Positions 29,801-39,565 of a DNA stretch of 64,000 bases are shown one piece after another. Made by a program: the position numbers and the translations under genes. The stretch covers positions 186,001 to 250,000 of the forward strand of contig NZ_JAQTIG010000002.1 in NCBI RefSeq assembly GCF_029433515.1, read 5' to 3'. Each line of letters opens with the position of its first letter. Within the stretch, counting starts at the first letter, position 1. Source of the stretch: Lactobacillus sp. ESL0679 (lineage in GTDB: Bacteria; Bacillota; Bacilli; Lactobacillales; Lactobacillaceae). The notes under the pieces are model-generated. The model made no database searches. It saw only the letters and a list, made by a program, of their open reading frames with translations, and was not told the origin of the DNA.

Positions 29801-30294
29801 TCATAAATAACTCGCAAATCCGCAATTTTATTTTTCGTTTCTAAGTCTAAATTACTGTCATCAAGTTCATCGAGGTCTAAGTTACCTGCTCTGACTTGCA
29901 AAATAGTGTCATAGAGCTGCTTGACTAAGCCAGAATTAACGCTGACGTTTTTAAATAAATGCAGCTGGTCACGCTGGTTTTCAATGATTTTTGCCAGCAG
30001 CATGGCCGCAGCTGCATCATCTAATTGCGTTGGTAGTCCTTCTTCAGCGTCTTTTAAAAAGTACCAGGCTAGTCGTGAAAATGATAAAACCTGCAGATTT
30101 TTCACTGACTGCTCAACTTGCTTTTGACTCAGCGCAAGCTTATTTATTGCCCTAATTTCTGTGGTAAACTTAATATGATTAGGTACAATGATAAAAGTTT
30201 CATGTTCTGGCTGGTTTTGATAATTTTCAATTGCTAGTTGCAGAATTTTTTCTTGCAAGGGATCTGTTTGGCGACCGACTAGAATCTTGATCAT
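26818..30294 (-). CDS. rexB: RexB (AddB) helicase-nuclease subunit
   Basis: 1158 aa. It starts [18 protein letters not shown]; the N-terminal region lacks the Walker A of Bacillus AddB, as is usual for RexB. A C-terminal PD-(D/E)XK nuclease has the signature [24 protein letters not shown]. The four cluster cysteines of AddB are absent. First gene of rexB-rexA, with dinG close behind; divergent from the mevalonate operon. Confidence 0.93.
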   Translation of the reverse strand: MIKILVGRQTDPLQEKILQLAIENYQNQPEHETFIIVPNHIKFTTEIRAINKLALSQKQVEQSVKNLQVLSFSRLAWYFLKDAEEGLPTQLDDAAAAMLLAKIIENQRDQLHLFKNVSVNSGLVKQLYDTILQVRAGNLDLDELDDSNLDLETKNKIADLRVIYDAFITEITDKFSTKNEVQLQLNELLASKKDLGKTDFYFSDFSHFSLQESLTIKLLMMHAGSVTLAFKTKLGQIDFDAEAGDYDYVIQKTIGQLTHYLDDHNLNYQVIGTPIAPKQSNRELLNEFWTGTIATPEKLNQVQLVRADSRYSEAYFVARTIYQQVALSNYRYRDFLVLAPNLHEYETYLTPILRQNQIPFFNDLQQEMKYHPLVVLIENIAQLLTRPLQTSNLLAILKTRLLIPDWYQEEAAYIHDVDELENFVLAHGINHNLWRRDFTNYVAAEVIRLDKIPNEVANISKLKDYFVKRISDLLTEMKEETDSQRAVTIFFNFLTQNGVPKRLEKWREDAQEQGELQQAQQPEQVWDLLINLLHDYLLINPDKFDIDSFFYVLTNGFKEATFSQIPSTLDAVNLSEMGMIQTSGYKQVFIIGATSNNLPAIQNTPGFLSTENLDKLSQAFGEDSYLEDRQQLSNLDQNYQFGVSLALAQDKVYLSYPVLNAANEELEPSIYYERLKNAGAPEFSQHNLPDKLQDLLSFLTNPEASLGYLTYLNQNKPQSRVQQLLDLTQKYLPQKTAMVLEASQFDNRPEDIGPELAQKLYGENLNSSVSQLETFYENSYEYFLNYGLRLRKRFENELDVIQAGNYFHETFDRLVKELNQQKLDLAEIDQATLQRLLELARAKMQDETKYQQLMNDPFNKYLFRCLDQTTTKVANNWHRSLQKTPLRAKYSELSFGLGEKVKGLNFEIPNLAGEHYVNLRGKMDRVDLAQISDQREFLAQVIDYKSSAKKFNLGLFYNGISLQMVSYLDVLAQNQDFFVGNHPLSLLGAFYQTVTRQIERLNGKDLIGTDLMLKQTSLDGKTRLKYTGLINNDPDLLLKAEPLLEEKGQASELYTGVKTKAKGGFSFSNKNDFTEDEIDLLLKYDEDLIKAASSQILSGQVKLNPYQYSKGKNALTYSDYRDVFFFDAMLKENKYHQISNLSKKELLNKIKEKLGESD

Positions 30295-30369
30295 TTGTTC
30301 ACTTCTCCTTAGCTAATATTTTAGCATAGGAGCCGCAATTTTTTACTAACATTAAGGATCTTAAATAAA

Positions 30370-31278
30370 ATGAAATGTAGTTATTTAGCACATGGCAAAG
30401 TTATCCTGATTGGTGAGCACGCAGTTGTTTATGGTTACGATGCCCTCGCCATGCCGATTATGTCCTTGCAGATTAAAGCTAGTGTTGAACCGAACTCAAC
30501 AATGTGGATGGATACTGCTCGCTATCACGGGCCCTTTTTTACTGCGCCGGATGAATATGACGGCTTAAAATACGTGGTCAAGACGATACTGACTAAGGCA
30601 GATGGTACTGTGCCGCTTAAAATCACTTATACTGGTGAAATTCCAACAGAACGCGGTTTCGGCTCCAGTGCAACTGTTGCTCTGGCCACAACTAAGGCGA
30701 TGAATGAGTATTTGGCATTAAATCTGACAGAAAAAGAAATCATGGTGATTACTAACCATGCCGAAATGATTAATCACGGCAAGGCCTCCGGTCTTGATGC
30801 GGCAACCGTTAATTCTACTAATTTAGTCTTTTTTAACCAGAAAATGGGACCTAAAACACTTAACGCAAAGCTCGGGGCCACTTTGTTAATCATGGATACG
30901 GGAGAACTTGGCAGCACGAAAGAAGCGGTTAAACTGGTTCACGCGCAAATGATGGCCGATCCTGCTAAAAAGCAAATGATTGCTCAGCTAGGACAATTAG
31001 CTACTGCAACTAAAGCGGCATGGCTTAACCAAGATCAAATTCAAGTTGGTCATATTTTTAGTCAGGCGCAAGCAATTCTGCAGGCGTTTGGGTTAGCCAC
31101 CACTAAAATCGACCAGTTACAAAAACTTGCCTTGGCTAACGGGGCTTTAGGCTTTAAATTATCTGGTAGTGGCCTTGGCGGTATTGTAATTGCCCTATGC
31201 CCTAACCGGAAAACGGCAGACAAAATAGCGGCCGTCAGTCAAACATTAATCACGGGTTCATGGATTGAGGAAATTTAA
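30370..31278 (+). CDS. mvk: Mevalonate kinase
   Basis: 302 aa GHMP kinase. It begins with HGKVILIGEHAVVYGYDALAMP, the ATP-loop is PTERGFGSSATVALAT (about 97-112), and the C-terminal motif is KLSGSGLGGIVIAL. It phosphorylates mevalonate at the 5-hydroxyl, the first of three ATP-using steps to IPP. It overlaps mvaD by one base (TAATG). Confidence 0.95.
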   Translation: MKCSYLAHGKVILIGEHAVVYGYDALAMPIMSLQIKASVEPNSTMWMDTARYHGPFFTAPDEYDGLKYVVKTILTKADGTVPLKITYTGEIPTERGFGSSATVALATTKAMNEYLALNLTEKEIMVITNHAEMINHGKASGLDAATVNSTNLVFFNQKMGPKTLNAKLGATLLIMDTGELGSTKEAVKLVHAQMMADPAKKQMIAQLGQLATATKAAWLNQDQIQVGHIFSQAQAILQAFGLATTKIDQLQKLALANGALGFKLSGSGLGGIVIALCPNRKTADKIAAVSQTLITGSWIEEI

Positions 31279-32243
31279 TGGCGAAGACAGTTCGAGCACA
31301 TACAAACATTGCGTTAATTAAATATTGGGGTAAGGCAGATGACCAGTTGCGGCTGCCGTTAATGTCCAGTCTGTCAATGACTTTGGATCAGTTTTATACG
31401 GATACTAAAATTACAGCGAGCACAACGGGAAATCATTTTTTCTTAAATAATATTGAACAAACTGACAAAAGTGCCCAGCGCGTTTTTGCTTATCTAAAAA
31501 AACTACAACAGCACTTTAACGTGACCGGTTCATTATCCGTTCATTCAATTAATCACGTACCAATAGCCGCAGGACTAGCCTCATCTAGTTCTGCTTTTGC
31601 GGCCTTGGCTGGAGCTTTTTGCGCATATTACGAATTAGACGTTAATCAGCGGCAATTGTCGCGCTTAGCTAGACTTGGCTCAGGTTCGGCCAGCCGGTCA
31701 ATCTATGGCGGTTTTGCTGTTTGGCAAAAAGGCGTGGATGATGCGACCTCTTATGCCTACGCTTTGGACGAAAATCCGCAGCAGATGGACTTACATCTTT
31801 TGGCAATTGAATTAAATCAGCAGCCCAAGAAACTGTCATCAACTGGTGGGATGAAGCAAGCACAATCTTCGCCCTTTTTTAAGCCGTGGCTGGCGCGTAA
31901 TGAGCAAGAAATGGCGGCAATGACGTCTGCCATTAAAGAAAATGATTTTACTCATTTGGGACAACTAGCCGAACTTAATGCCAGCGAGATGCACGCAATT
32001 AATTTAACGGCGCAGCCTGGCTTTACTTATTTTGAGCCGGACACTATTAAAGCTATCAAGTTAGTTGCGCAATTGCGCGCGCGTGGGATTGAATGTTACT
32101 ACACAATCGATGCCGGCCCTAACGTTAAAGTTCTCTGCCAGTTAAGAAATGTAAAAGATGTGACCAATTCATTTGTGTCTGTGTTTAAGAATGCTAAGAT
32201 AGTAAATGCAAGTTTTGGTCCAGGTATCTCATGCCTGGACTAA
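31278..32243 (+). CDS. mvaD: Diphosphomevalonate decarboxylase
   Basis: 321 aa GHMP family. It begins VRAHTNIALIKYWGKAD, the decarboxylase signature, with the glycine/serine-rich loop IAAGLASSSSAFAALA and SASRSIYGGFAVW. It converts mevalonate diphosphate to isopentenyl diphosphate with ATP. Third enzyme of the pathway but second gene in the operon. Confidence 0.95.
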   Translation: MAKTVRAHTNIALIKYWGKADDQLRLPLMSSLSMTLDQFYTDTKITASTTGNHFFLNNIEQTDKSAQRVFAYLKKLQQHFNVTGSLSVHSINHVPIAAGLASSSSAFAALAGAFCAYYELDVNQRQLSRLARLGSGSASRSIYGGFAVWQKGVDDATSYAYALDENPQQMDLHLLAIELNQQPKKLSSTGGMKQAQSSPFFKPWLARNEQEMAAMTSAIKENDFTHLGQLAELNASEMHAINLTAQPGFTYFEPDTIKAIKLVAQLRARGIECYYTIDAGPNVKVLCQLRNVKDVTNSFVSVFKNAKIVNASFGPGISCLD

Positions 32244-32278
32244 TTAGCGTAATTTAATTGATTAGGAGATTAAATTAA

Positions 32279-33361
32279 TTGATCACAGAACAAGCACCCG
32301 GGAAATTATATATTGCTGGTGAATATGCTGTTTTAGAACAAGATTGCCCTGCAATCTTAGTCGCAGTTAACCAGTTTATTCGGGTTTCAATTACTAAAAG
32401 CAAGTCAACAACGGGCCTAATCCACTCCAAGCAGTATTCACAGGACTCAATTCATTGGGTGCGTAAAGGCGCCAAAATGGTAATTGATAATCGTGATAAT
32501 CCGTTTGAATATATTTTAGCCGCAATTTCTTACACAGAACGTTACTGCATTGAACAGAATATTAAAATGAAGGTTTACGACCTGCACGTTAATTCTGACT
32601 TAGATTCAGCTGATGGTAAAAAATACGGCTTGGGTTCTAGCGCGGCGGTTACCGTGGCAACAGTTAAAGCAATTTTACGCTTTTATAATGTGCCTTTTAG
32701 CAACGAATTAGTTTACAAATTATCCGCAATTTCACACTACTCCGTTCAGGGTAATGGCTCTGCTGGTGATATTGCCGCTAGTGTTTACGGCGGTTGGCTG
32801 GCCTACCAAACCTTTGATAAGGCATGGCTGACTGACGAACTAGCTAACAAAACTTTGTCAAGTATTGTAGACGAGGCATGGCCAGGGTTGAAAATCCAGT
32901 TGCTGACGCCGCCAGAAGGGATGCGCCTAATGATTGGCTGGAGCCACAAGCCAGCGTCAACTTCACGACTGGTTGATGAAACTAATGCAAATCGTGCTGC
33001 CCTGAATGGCGAATATCGCGAATTTTTGCAGGCATCACGCGAATGTGTATTAAAGATGATTACCGGTTTTGAGCAAAATAATATTGCCTTAATTAAAAAG
33101 CAAATCCGCGTTAATCGTGGCCTGCTGCAGCATTTTGCTCGAATTAATCAAATTGCAATTGAAATTCCGCGGCTTTCTAAGTTAATTAACATTGCCGAGG
33201 ACTTCGGCGGTGCAGCTAAGACTTCTGGTGCTGGTAACGGCGACTGCGGCATTGTAATTGCTGATAAGACAACTGATGTGGCTGCACTGGAAAGTCAGTG
33301 GCAGGAAAATGGCATCCAGCCTCTTAACTTCCACGTTCATCAGGTTAGATTTGCCCAATAG
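32279..33361 (+). CDS. mvaK2: Phosphomevalonate kinase
   Basis: 360 aa GHMP kinase. APGKLYIAGEYAVLE lies at the N-terminus, with the loop YGLGSSAAVTVAT (about 119-131) and GNGSAGDIAASVYGGW. It converts mevalonate 5-phosphate to the diphosphate. The start is TTG at 32279, preceded by AGGAG 10 bases upstream; no better in-frame start gives the conserved N-terminus. Confidence 0.94.
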   Translation: MITEQAPGKLYIAGEYAVLEQDCPAILVAVNQFIRVSITKSKSTTGLIHSKQYSQDSIHWVRKGAKMVIDNRDNPFEYILAAISYTERYCIEQNIKMKVYDLHVNSDLDSADGKKYGLGSSAAVTVATVKAILRFYNVPFSNELVYKLSAISHYSVQGNGSAGDIAASVYGGWLAYQTFDKAWLTDELANKTLSSIVDEAWPGLKIQLLTPPEGMRLMIGWSHKPASTSRLVDETNANRAALNGEYREFLQASRECVLKMITGFEQNNIALIKKQIRVNRGLLQHFARINQIAIEIPRLSKLINIAEDFGGAAKTSGAGNGDCGIVIADKTTDVAALESQWQENGIQPLNFHVHQVRFAQ

Positions 33362-33369
33362 GAGAAAAA

Positions 33370-34386
33370 ATGTCAATCAGATCTAAACGTAAAGAAGAAC
33401 ATTTAACTTTAGCCCAAACTTTTTTCGAACCTGAAAAAGCCAACAGCTTTGACCAAATGCATTTATTACGGCCAGCACTGCCAGAAACGCGAATTGATTT
33501 AGATGCAATTAAAACAACAATGTTTGGTAAAGCAGTTAATGCCCCCTTCTTTATTAACGCGATGACTGGTGGCTCGCCTAAGTCATTATTAATTAACAAA
33601 GAGCTGGGCAAAATTGCTAACCAAACTAAGATTGCTCTTGCTCTGGGTTCAGCCAGTATTTTAGTTAAAGAACACGCACAACTAGACAGCTTTTTAGTGG
33701 CTCGCGATGCTAATCCCGATGGGATTATTATTGCCAATATTAATGCAAAAACGGTACCTAAAGATGCCCAAAAAATTGTCAGCGAATTACAGGCTGATGC
33801 CTTGCAGGTACACCTAAATACAGTTCAAGAAATTGCGATGCCTGAAGGTGAACGTGATTTTCGCTGGCTGGATAATCTTAAAAGTTTACGGCAAGAAATC
33901 ACCGTTCCAATAATTATTAAGGAAGTTGGCTTTGGTCTTGACCGTGCAACCATTCAATTGCTTAAAAATGAAGGCTTTAAGTGGTTCGATGTTGCTGGTA
34001 GTGGTGGCACGAATTTCGCGCAAATTGAAAACGCGCGTAATCAAAGTGACCTTTCTTACCTAGAAACTTTGGGCTTACCAACAGTTATTGCGGCAATGAT
34101 GGCCCAAAAAGAGCAAGTCAACCTGATCGTTTCTGGTGGTGTTCGCAATCCTCTGGATGTCTTCAAGGGCTTATGTTTGGGTGGACAATATGTTGGTATT
34201 TCTAACGTCTTTTTGCAAACAATGGAGCAAAATACACCCGAATATTTATTGCGGACAATTCAAAATTGGCAGCATGAATTAGCCGGTTTATTAGCTGTCT
34301 TTGGTCAAAAGGATTTGACTAACTTAGCAAGTATTAAGCAGTATTTTGACCTTCCCTTGCATGATTTAATCAGGCAGTTAAGTTAA
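33370..34386 (+). CDS. fni: Type 2 (FMN-dependent) isopentenyl-diphosphate isomerase
   Basis: 338 aa TIM barrel. Conserved blocks include INAMTGGSPKSLLINKELG, IIIKEVGFGLD and the flavin/phosphate region VSGGVRNPLDVFKGLCLGG. It interconverts IPP and DMAPP using reduced FMN, completing the isoprenoid precursor pathway for undecaprenyl and other lipids. The gene starts 8 bases after mvaK2, with GGAG in between, and ends the operon. Confidence 0.95.
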   Translation: MSIRSKRKEEHLTLAQTFFEPEKANSFDQMHLLRPALPETRIDLDAIKTTMFGKAVNAPFFINAMTGGSPKSLLINKELGKIANQTKIALALGSASILVKEHAQLDSFLVARDANPDGIIIANINAKTVPKDAQKIVSELQADALQVHLNTVQEIAMPEGERDFRWLDNLKSLRQEITVPIIIKEVGFGLDRATIQLLKNEGFKWFDVAGSGGTNFAQIENARNQSDLSYLETLGLPTVIAAMMAQKEQVNLIVSGGVRNPLDVFKGLCLGGQYVGISNVFLQTMEQNTPEYLLRTIQNWQHELAGLLAVFGQKDLTNLASIKQYFDLPLHDLIRQLS

Positions 34387-34411
34387 AACTTTACATAATT
34401 AAAATTATGGC

Positions 34412-34452
34412 AAAAAAATATGATAGTCGCTCGCGACTATCATATTTTTTAT
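34412..34452 (+). terminator. Terminator of the mevalonate operon
   Basis: An 18-bp perfect stem (34413-34430 with 34433-34450, core TATGATAGTCGC) with a 2-base loop and flanking A/T runs, 25 bases after fni. Confidence 0.95.
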
Positions 34453-34500
34453 TTATTCTTGACTAATCATAGAAATAATAACCGCTCTAGTTTGAGAAGA

Positions 34501-34629
34501 CTAACGGCGTAATTCCTGCATGAATATTTCTAAGACATCATCAAAAGTAAGCTGGCTGTCCAGCAGTTTATTAGTATTGGCAGTCAAATTATCTAACAAA
34601 AGTTGTAAGTCTTGTAGTAAACTAGTCAT
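34501..34629 (-). CDS. Putative 42-aa small protein behind a hairpin leader
   Basis: ATG to TAG, encoding a Leu/Asp-rich, mostly helical peptide that starts MTSLLQDLQLLLDNL and ends FMQELRR. No family was recognised. An AGAAAGG lies 11 bases before the ATG, inside the 3' arm of the hairpin at 34630-34696. The 383-base gap between fni and the flavoprotein otherwise holds only the mevalonate terminator and this element. Coding is uncertain. Confidence 0.4.
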   Translation of the reverse strand: MTSLLQDLQLLLDNLTANTNKLLDSQLTFDDVLEIFMQELRR

Positions 34630-34696
34630 ATAGAAGAAAACCTTTCTGAATGTAAATTTTGTTCAAACTACATTTTAACAGAAGGTTTTCTTCTAT
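34630..34696. repeat. 18-bp inverted repeat upstream of the small ORF
   Basis: ATAGAAGAAAACC-T-TTCTG (34630-34648) pairs with CAGAAGGTTTTCTTCTAT (34679-34696), with one bulged base. An inner AATGTA/TACATT pair also occurs. On the plus strand it is followed by a T-rich run like a terminator; on the minus strand it abuts the ATG at 34629 and encloses the only RBS-like sequence. Confidence 0.75.
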
Positions 34697-34769
34697 TTTT
34701 TATTTTCCCCACAAATACTTTACGCTAACAAAAGCCGATGTATCCAAAAAACAATCGACTCTTTTTTAA

Positions 34770-36563
34770 TTATTTATTCTTTGAAGCTCCCGAAGTAGTG
34801 TCTTCACTAGCATTTTCAGCAGCTTGTGCACCAGCTATTCTACCAAAGACAACAGCATTGGTAATACCCATCCCACAGCCAGGATAAGTCATCCCACGCC
34901 AGCCGCCAGTTGTACTACCAGCAGCATAGAGATTTTGAATTGGCTTATTCAAATTATCCAAAACTTCTGCTTTAGGATTAATCGCTAACCCACCTGCCAT
35001 ATCAGGAGTTGATGGTGCAAGTTTAGCAGCATAATAAGGTGCCTTAAAGGCAGTTAGATTTTTGGTTCGGCCAAATTCCGAATCAGCACCTTTTGTAACG
35101 TCCTGATTCCACTTAGTAATTGTTTGCTTTAAGGTCTGCGGGTCTAACCCAATTTGTCCAGCTAAATCTTCAATCGTATCAGCTTTCTTAAAGTAGCCGT
35201 CTTCAACTTCGCGCTTTAAATGTGGCGATGGTGCAGGTGCTGAAAAGGCAGCAGGCATTTCATTAGCCATACCTTCATCAAATAGTAGCCATACATATCC
35301 TTGATCTAAACTTGCAATTTTCTTTGAAGCAAATTCAAAATACATATCTTCTCTAAAATGACGTTTAGCATCAGTACCTACCCAAATGTAAGGCTTGGTC
35401 CAAGCAGTGCACAAAGGCCCAATACAAACATTATCACCTGATTGTGTACCGATTGAATTAGCAATTGGCATCCACATATCACGCAATTTGGCACCAATTT
35501 CAGCACCCATAGTAATGCCATCACCCATTTGTCTGATTGAACCGTAAGACTCACCAACGGCAAAGTCAGGTGCAAAGCTCTTAAGTAATTCCTTATTACG
35601 TGAGAAACCGGCTGTTGCCACAATAATACTTTTACCCTTAAAGTTACCTTTATTTGTGTGAACACCAATTACACAATTATTTTTATCTGTAATTAGATTT
35701 TCTGCAGTAATGTTAAAAATGAACTTACTGCCAACTGCTTCAGCCTTTTCAAATAAAGGTTTAGATAAACCATAGCCACTCTTTTCAACGGTTAAATGAG
35801 ATCTAGCAGCTGGCTTAGCATAAGCTTTCATAGCTTGTTCATTACCGATTTCTTGGACTTCTTCAAAGTTAACCCCAACGTCATTAGCTAGCCATTCATA
35901 ATCTTCTGCACCATGTTCGACAATAGCTTCACGCATGCCATCATTTTCATAGCCTTGACCAACTGCTTTTAGATAATTATCCCAGTTTTCTTTAGTATCC
36001 TCAATGCCTTGCTTTTTCTGCAAACTTGTACCACCACCGGCATTATAATAACCACCTGACAAGGTCATATCAGACAACATATAACTTGATGTATATTCTA
36101 GACAAAGAACAGAAGCACCCTTTTGTCTGGCAGAAATTGCGGCTGATAATCCAGCTGCACCGGCACCAATAATTAAAACATCGGCCTCATCTTCGAAGTT
36201 CAATGTGGCAGGATCAAGGTAACGATAATCCCTAGTATCATCAGTTTTAGTTATCGTTCTTAAGTCGACTTTCTTGGCAAATGCGCTGCTGTCGCCTGCC
36301 TTAGATAAGGCATCCTTAACTGCCTTTTCAACAGCAGTAAACGTAATTGTCGCACCGGTGACTGCATCAATATTGTATGATTGATGTTCAATAATTAGTT
36401 CTGGGGCTTTCTTCAAAGCTGCACTACTAATACCAGCTGTTTCTTCTTGTTGATCCACATTGACGGCTGCAATTGCGCCGTTTTTAACAGTGACAGAAAC
36501 TTTAACTTCGCCGCGATTTCCCGAACCTGTACCTTGATAAGTACCATCTTTTAAATTAGCCAT
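34770..36563 (-). CDS. FMN_bind-FAD flavoprotein reductase (fumarate reductase-like family)
   Basis: 597 aa. An N-terminal FMN_bind domain (1-90) carries the flavinylation motif DAVTGATIT, with Thr72 the likely FMN attachment site. A flavocytochrome c/FAD_binding_2 domain follows from VLIIGAGAAGLSAAISARQKGA. It presumably passes electrons from covalent FMN to FAD and on to an unsaturated substrate. The usual substrate-Arg motif HGANRLGGN is replaced by WRGMTYPGCGMG, so fumarate is not a safe assignment. There is no signal peptide, so it is cytosolic. It follows a related gene by 14 bases under an AraC regulator. No ApbE flavin transferase gene is in the window. Confidence 0.85.
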   Translation of the reverse strand: MANLKDGTYQGTGSGNRGEVKVSVTVKNGAIAAVNVDQQEETAGISSAALKKAPELIIEHQSYNIDAVTGATITFTAVEKAVKDALSKAGDSSAFAKKVDLRTITKTDDTRDYRYLDPATLNFEDEADVLIIGAGAAGLSAAISARQKGASVLCLEYTSSYMLSDMTLSGGYYNAGGGTSLQKKQGIEDTKENWDNYLKAVGQGYENDGMREAIVEHGAEDYEWLANDVGVNFEEVQEIGNEQAMKAYAKPAARSHLTVEKSGYGLSKPLFEKAEAVGSKFIFNITAENLITDKNNCVIGVHTNKGNFKGKSIIVATAGFSRNKELLKSFAPDFAVGESYGSIRQMGDGITMGAEIGAKLRDMWMPIANSIGTQSGDNVCIGPLCTAWTKPYIWVGTDAKRHFREDMYFEFASKKIASLDQGYVWLLFDEGMANEMPAAFSAPAPSPHLKREVEDGYFKKADTIEDLAGQIGLDPQTLKQTITKWNQDVTKGADSEFGRTKNLTAFKAPYYAAKLAPSTPDMAGGLAINPKAEVLDNLNKPIQNLYAAGSTTGGWRGMTYPGCGMGITNAVVFGRIAGAQAAENASEDTTSGASKNK

Positions 36564-36577
36564 AATTGCCTCCTTTA

Positions 36578-38386
36578 TTATTTAACTTGCTTTAACGCTA
36601 CAGATACAGCTTCTTTGAATGCCTTGCTTGTGGCAGAAGCACCAGAAACAGCATCAACATCAGCAGTTTTTTCTTCAATCATCTTTGCTTGTAGTTGCTT
36701 CAATGCCTTACCACCATAATCTGGTGATTCGCTTTCTTTAAGAATTTCAATCTGTGTTGGCTGCTTTTCATCATTAACCGTCACGCGAACAACGATTTCA
36801 TTGCCCATGCCACTCGTTGATTTACCAATGTATTGGTTTGGCTTGGTTTCATAATTAGTTTCATTCAAAGCAGATGCTGGGAAGTCACCACTAGCGATAG
36901 GCTCACCCATACTGGCACCACTAACCGCAACTGGTTCCTTTACTTTAGCAGCATTCTCACCGGCAATTTTACCAAAAATCAGGCAGTCGGCAATATCGCC
37001 ACCACCGTTGTATTGGTTAGCGCCAATGTGGCCTAATTCTCCTGCAGCGTATAAGTGCGGCAGAACTTGTTGGTCAGTATCTAAGACCTCTGCTTTTTCA
37101 TTTCTGCGTGGGCCACCCTGAGTGTTTAACATCGTATGTTGCTGAGCTAGTGAATAAAATGGTCCCGTCATAGAAATTTTAACCATTGATTCTGGCTTTC
37201 TCCCGCATTGGTAGTCAACGCCCTGATCAACGAAGAAATTATAGGTTGCGATTGTGTTCTTCAATACAGCTGGCTCTACATCTATTTCCTTAGCTAAGTC
37301 AGCGAGAGTATCTGATTTAACAACTTTGGCTAAACTCTCTTTTTGGAAATTATCATTATCCTGATTCATGAATTCGTCATATTTCTTTTGGTCAAAAATC
37401 ATGTGGGGATGTACTTGAGCAAGTGGAATGCGCCAGATACCATGATTATAGCGATGACCATGCCTGGTAGGATCGTCTTCAGCAATATAACGCGTACCAT
37501 CGTCACCAACTGTAATTAATGAGCCACCAAAAAGTGATTTCCACGCCATTGTGCTGTGCGCTCTTTGACCTTTAGGGGCAGCAATATTGACCGGTCCGCC
37601 TGGCTCATAATTGTTCATGTGCCATAGATCAGCACCAACTTCAATGGCCATCTTAATACCGTCACCATTGTTATACAAAGTCCCATATGGCAACAATTTA
37701 GTTTCACCGAGGTAATCCTGAATCATTTGTTCATTGTTCTCAAAGCCTCCTAAGGTCAGTACAACACCATTATTTGCTTTGGCATTATATAATTTGCCAT
37801 TCTGTTCAAACTGTACACCAATAATGGTCTTATCCTCGTCTTGAATTAAATGCTTGGCTGGTGCTTCATAAAGAACATCAATTTTGCTGCTACGATCAAG
37901 GACATTTTGCCGCAATCGTTTCCACAATGCACTATCAAAAATTTGGTCATGAATAAGCAGATCATCATTTGTTTCTGCCCCTTCAAACTCTGGATATTCA
38001 GCAATCATGTATGCCAGTAAGGCGACATTCTTGTTGCCGGGATTTTTTCTGACACTAAAGGCCTTGCCACCTAAATATTTTTCAAAGTAAGTTGGCAAAT
38101 CAACCATTCCCTGAACAAATGTATCCAGCACTTTTTCATCTAAATCAAGTGGAGCCGTCATTTGTTCATAATATTTCTTCAACTTGGCAAAGTCATAACC
38201 TGCTTGGACAATCTGACCGCAATAGCGTGTATTACCACCTTCGTGACCTTCTGGTGCACTATCAATTAGCAGCACCTTAGCGCCGTTATCTGCAGCGAAC
38301 CTGGCTGCAGTTGCCCCCGCACCACCAAAGCCAACGACAATAACATCATAAACAGCATTCCAAGAATTATTATCTTTTAAGAACAT
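36578..38386 (-). CDS. FAD-FMN_bind flavoprotein reductase, reversed domain order
   Basis: 602 aa. The FAD domain comes first (YDVIVVGFGGAGATAARFAADNGA, residues 14-37). A C-terminal FMN_bind domain (about 515-602) has DAVSGASATS, with Ser584 the probable flavinylation site. It is the mirror architecture of its neighbour at 34770. The segment equivalent to HGANRLGGN reads IGANQYNGGGD, with Gln in place of the substrate Arg of fumarate reductases. It probably reduces a 2-enoate or similar acceptor in the cytosol. Preceded by AraC-family gene (18-base gap). Confidence 0.85.
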   Translation of the reverse strand: MFLKDNNSWNAVYDVIVVGFGGAGATAARFAADNGAKVLLIDSAPEGHEGGNTRYCGQIVQAGYDFAKLKKYYEQMTAPLDLDEKVLDTFVQGMVDLPTYFEKYLGGKAFSVRKNPGNKNVALLAYMIAEYPEFEGAETNDDLLIHDQIFDSALWKRLRQNVLDRSSKIDVLYEAPAKHLIQDEDKTIIGVQFEQNGKLYNAKANNGVVLTLGGFENNEQMIQDYLGETKLLPYGTLYNNGDGIKMAIEVGADLWHMNNYEPGGPVNIAAPKGQRAHSTMAWKSLFGGSLITVGDDGTRYIAEDDPTRHGHRYNHGIWRIPLAQVHPHMIFDQKKYDEFMNQDNDNFQKESLAKVVKSDTLADLAKEIDVEPAVLKNTIATYNFFVDQGVDYQCGRKPESMVKISMTGPFYSLAQQHTMLNTQGGPRRNEKAEVLDTDQQVLPHLYAAGELGHIGANQYNGGGDIADCLIFGKIAGENAAKVKEPVAVSGASMGEPIASGDFPASALNETNYETKPNQYIGKSTSGMGNEIVVRVTVNDEKQPTQIEILKESESPDYGGKALKQLQAKMIEEKTADVDAVSGASATSKAFKEAVSVALKQVK

Positions 38387-38404
38387 CGTTGTTCCTCCTT
38401 TACG

Positions 38405-39400
38405 TTAATTCGGATCATTATTCATGCTTTTTTCTAAAATAATTTGATGACGATATGTTAAGACTGTCTTGCCTGTCCAGCGTTTAAATGCCTTATAAAA
38501 CGAAGTCACATTGCTAAAGCCAACTAAAAAACTTACTTCAGTAGTAGTTAAAGTTAAGTCTTGCAGTAGATTAAGTGCCAATATTTTTTGAACAATAGTT
38601 ACTTGTTCTTTAAAACTGGTCCCTTCTCGTTTAAGCCATCTCTGCAAGGTCCGCGGTGAAATTTTGATAGCTTCAGCTACGTCTTTTAGTTGAAAATTGC
38701 CGCCGGCAATTAACTTGAACAAGGTATTCTGAACTACTGCCACAAAAGGAGGATCAGCATTTAGCTTTTTAAGATATTTTTTCAGTCCTGGCTCCATAAA
38801 ACTCCAGACAACATCATTTTCTGTCGAAAATGAACGCTTAAGATCACTTAATTTAAAGACTAAATAATTGTCGCGGCTTTTTTGCGGTGATATTCCTAGA
38901 TATTCGGTAATTACTGGACCATATTTAAATCTGCTACCAATTGAAACTGGGATAATTTGTGAATTCGTCCCTGTTCGCAGTAGGCTAATTACAGAAATTT
39001 GGTCAACTAGTAAACTAAATCTAGAATATTTACGGTAGTCGTCCAAATAACTGATATGAATTCGTAGATTTTTACCTTCCTCAAAAATCCCCATCACAAT
39101 TGGGCCAACTAGCTTTTCATAAGCGGCCAAACGCTTGATTGCCTGCAGACCATTTGAACTAGACAAAGCAGCAAAGAACGGAGGAATAAACGGATAAAAC
39201 TTGCTAACATCACTACATGCAAGTAATTGCTGATCGCTGGCTTCTTTATCTAAAATGGCAAAGGCATGTGAGCTCTTTTCCCATTTAGAATTTAAATAAC
39301 GATCAATGACACTTGAGTCAAGTAAGCCTGAGATAGAATCAAACGGGTACCCAAGATTTTTCAAAAAATTTTGTAATTCGCTAGAAGTTTGCTCGGTCAT
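38405..39400 (-). CDS. AraC-family transcriptional regulator (Arabinose_bd N-domain)
   Basis: About 331 aa from the chosen start. The C-terminal pair of helix-turn-helix motifs reads LKDVAEAIKISPRTLQRWLKREGTSF and TTTEVSFLVGFSNVTSFYKAFKRWTGKT. The N-terminal two thirds resembles the ligand domain of the OruR/ArgR/FtrA-like AraC group. The ATG at 39400 has GGAG 8 bases upstream; the frame continues 23 codons further through a TATACAAT promoter-like box. It is the first gene of a unit with the two flavoproteins and probably controls them; the ligand is unknown. Confidence 0.82.
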   Translation of the reverse strand: MTEQTSSELQNFLKNLGYPFDSISGLLDSSVIDRYLNSKWEKSSHAFAILDKEASDQQLLACSDVSKFYPFIPPFFAALSSSNGLQAIKRLAAYEKLVGPIVMGIFEEGKNLRIHISYLDDYRKYSRFSLLVDQISVISLLRTGTNSQIIPVSIGSRFKYGPVITEYLGISPQKSRDNYLVFKLSDLKRSFSTENDVVWSFMEPGLKKYLKKLNADPPFVAVVQNTLFKLIAGGNFQLKDVAEAIKISPRTLQRWLKREGTSFKEQVTIVQKILALNLLQDLTLTTTEVSFLVGFSNVTSFYKAFKRWTGKTVLTYRHQIILEKSMNNDPN

Positions 39401-39565
39401 TATGCTTTCTCCGCTCTCATCAGTATTGTATACCCTTTCATTTAAGTAAAAAGTATCTTTTACCGACATTTTATGCCTAAACGCGCCAAAATAATACTAT
39501 TTTGTGAAAGATATAATTTATTTTTTGCTTAATGTAATATCTTAAAGATGTCTGATAAACGCTGT

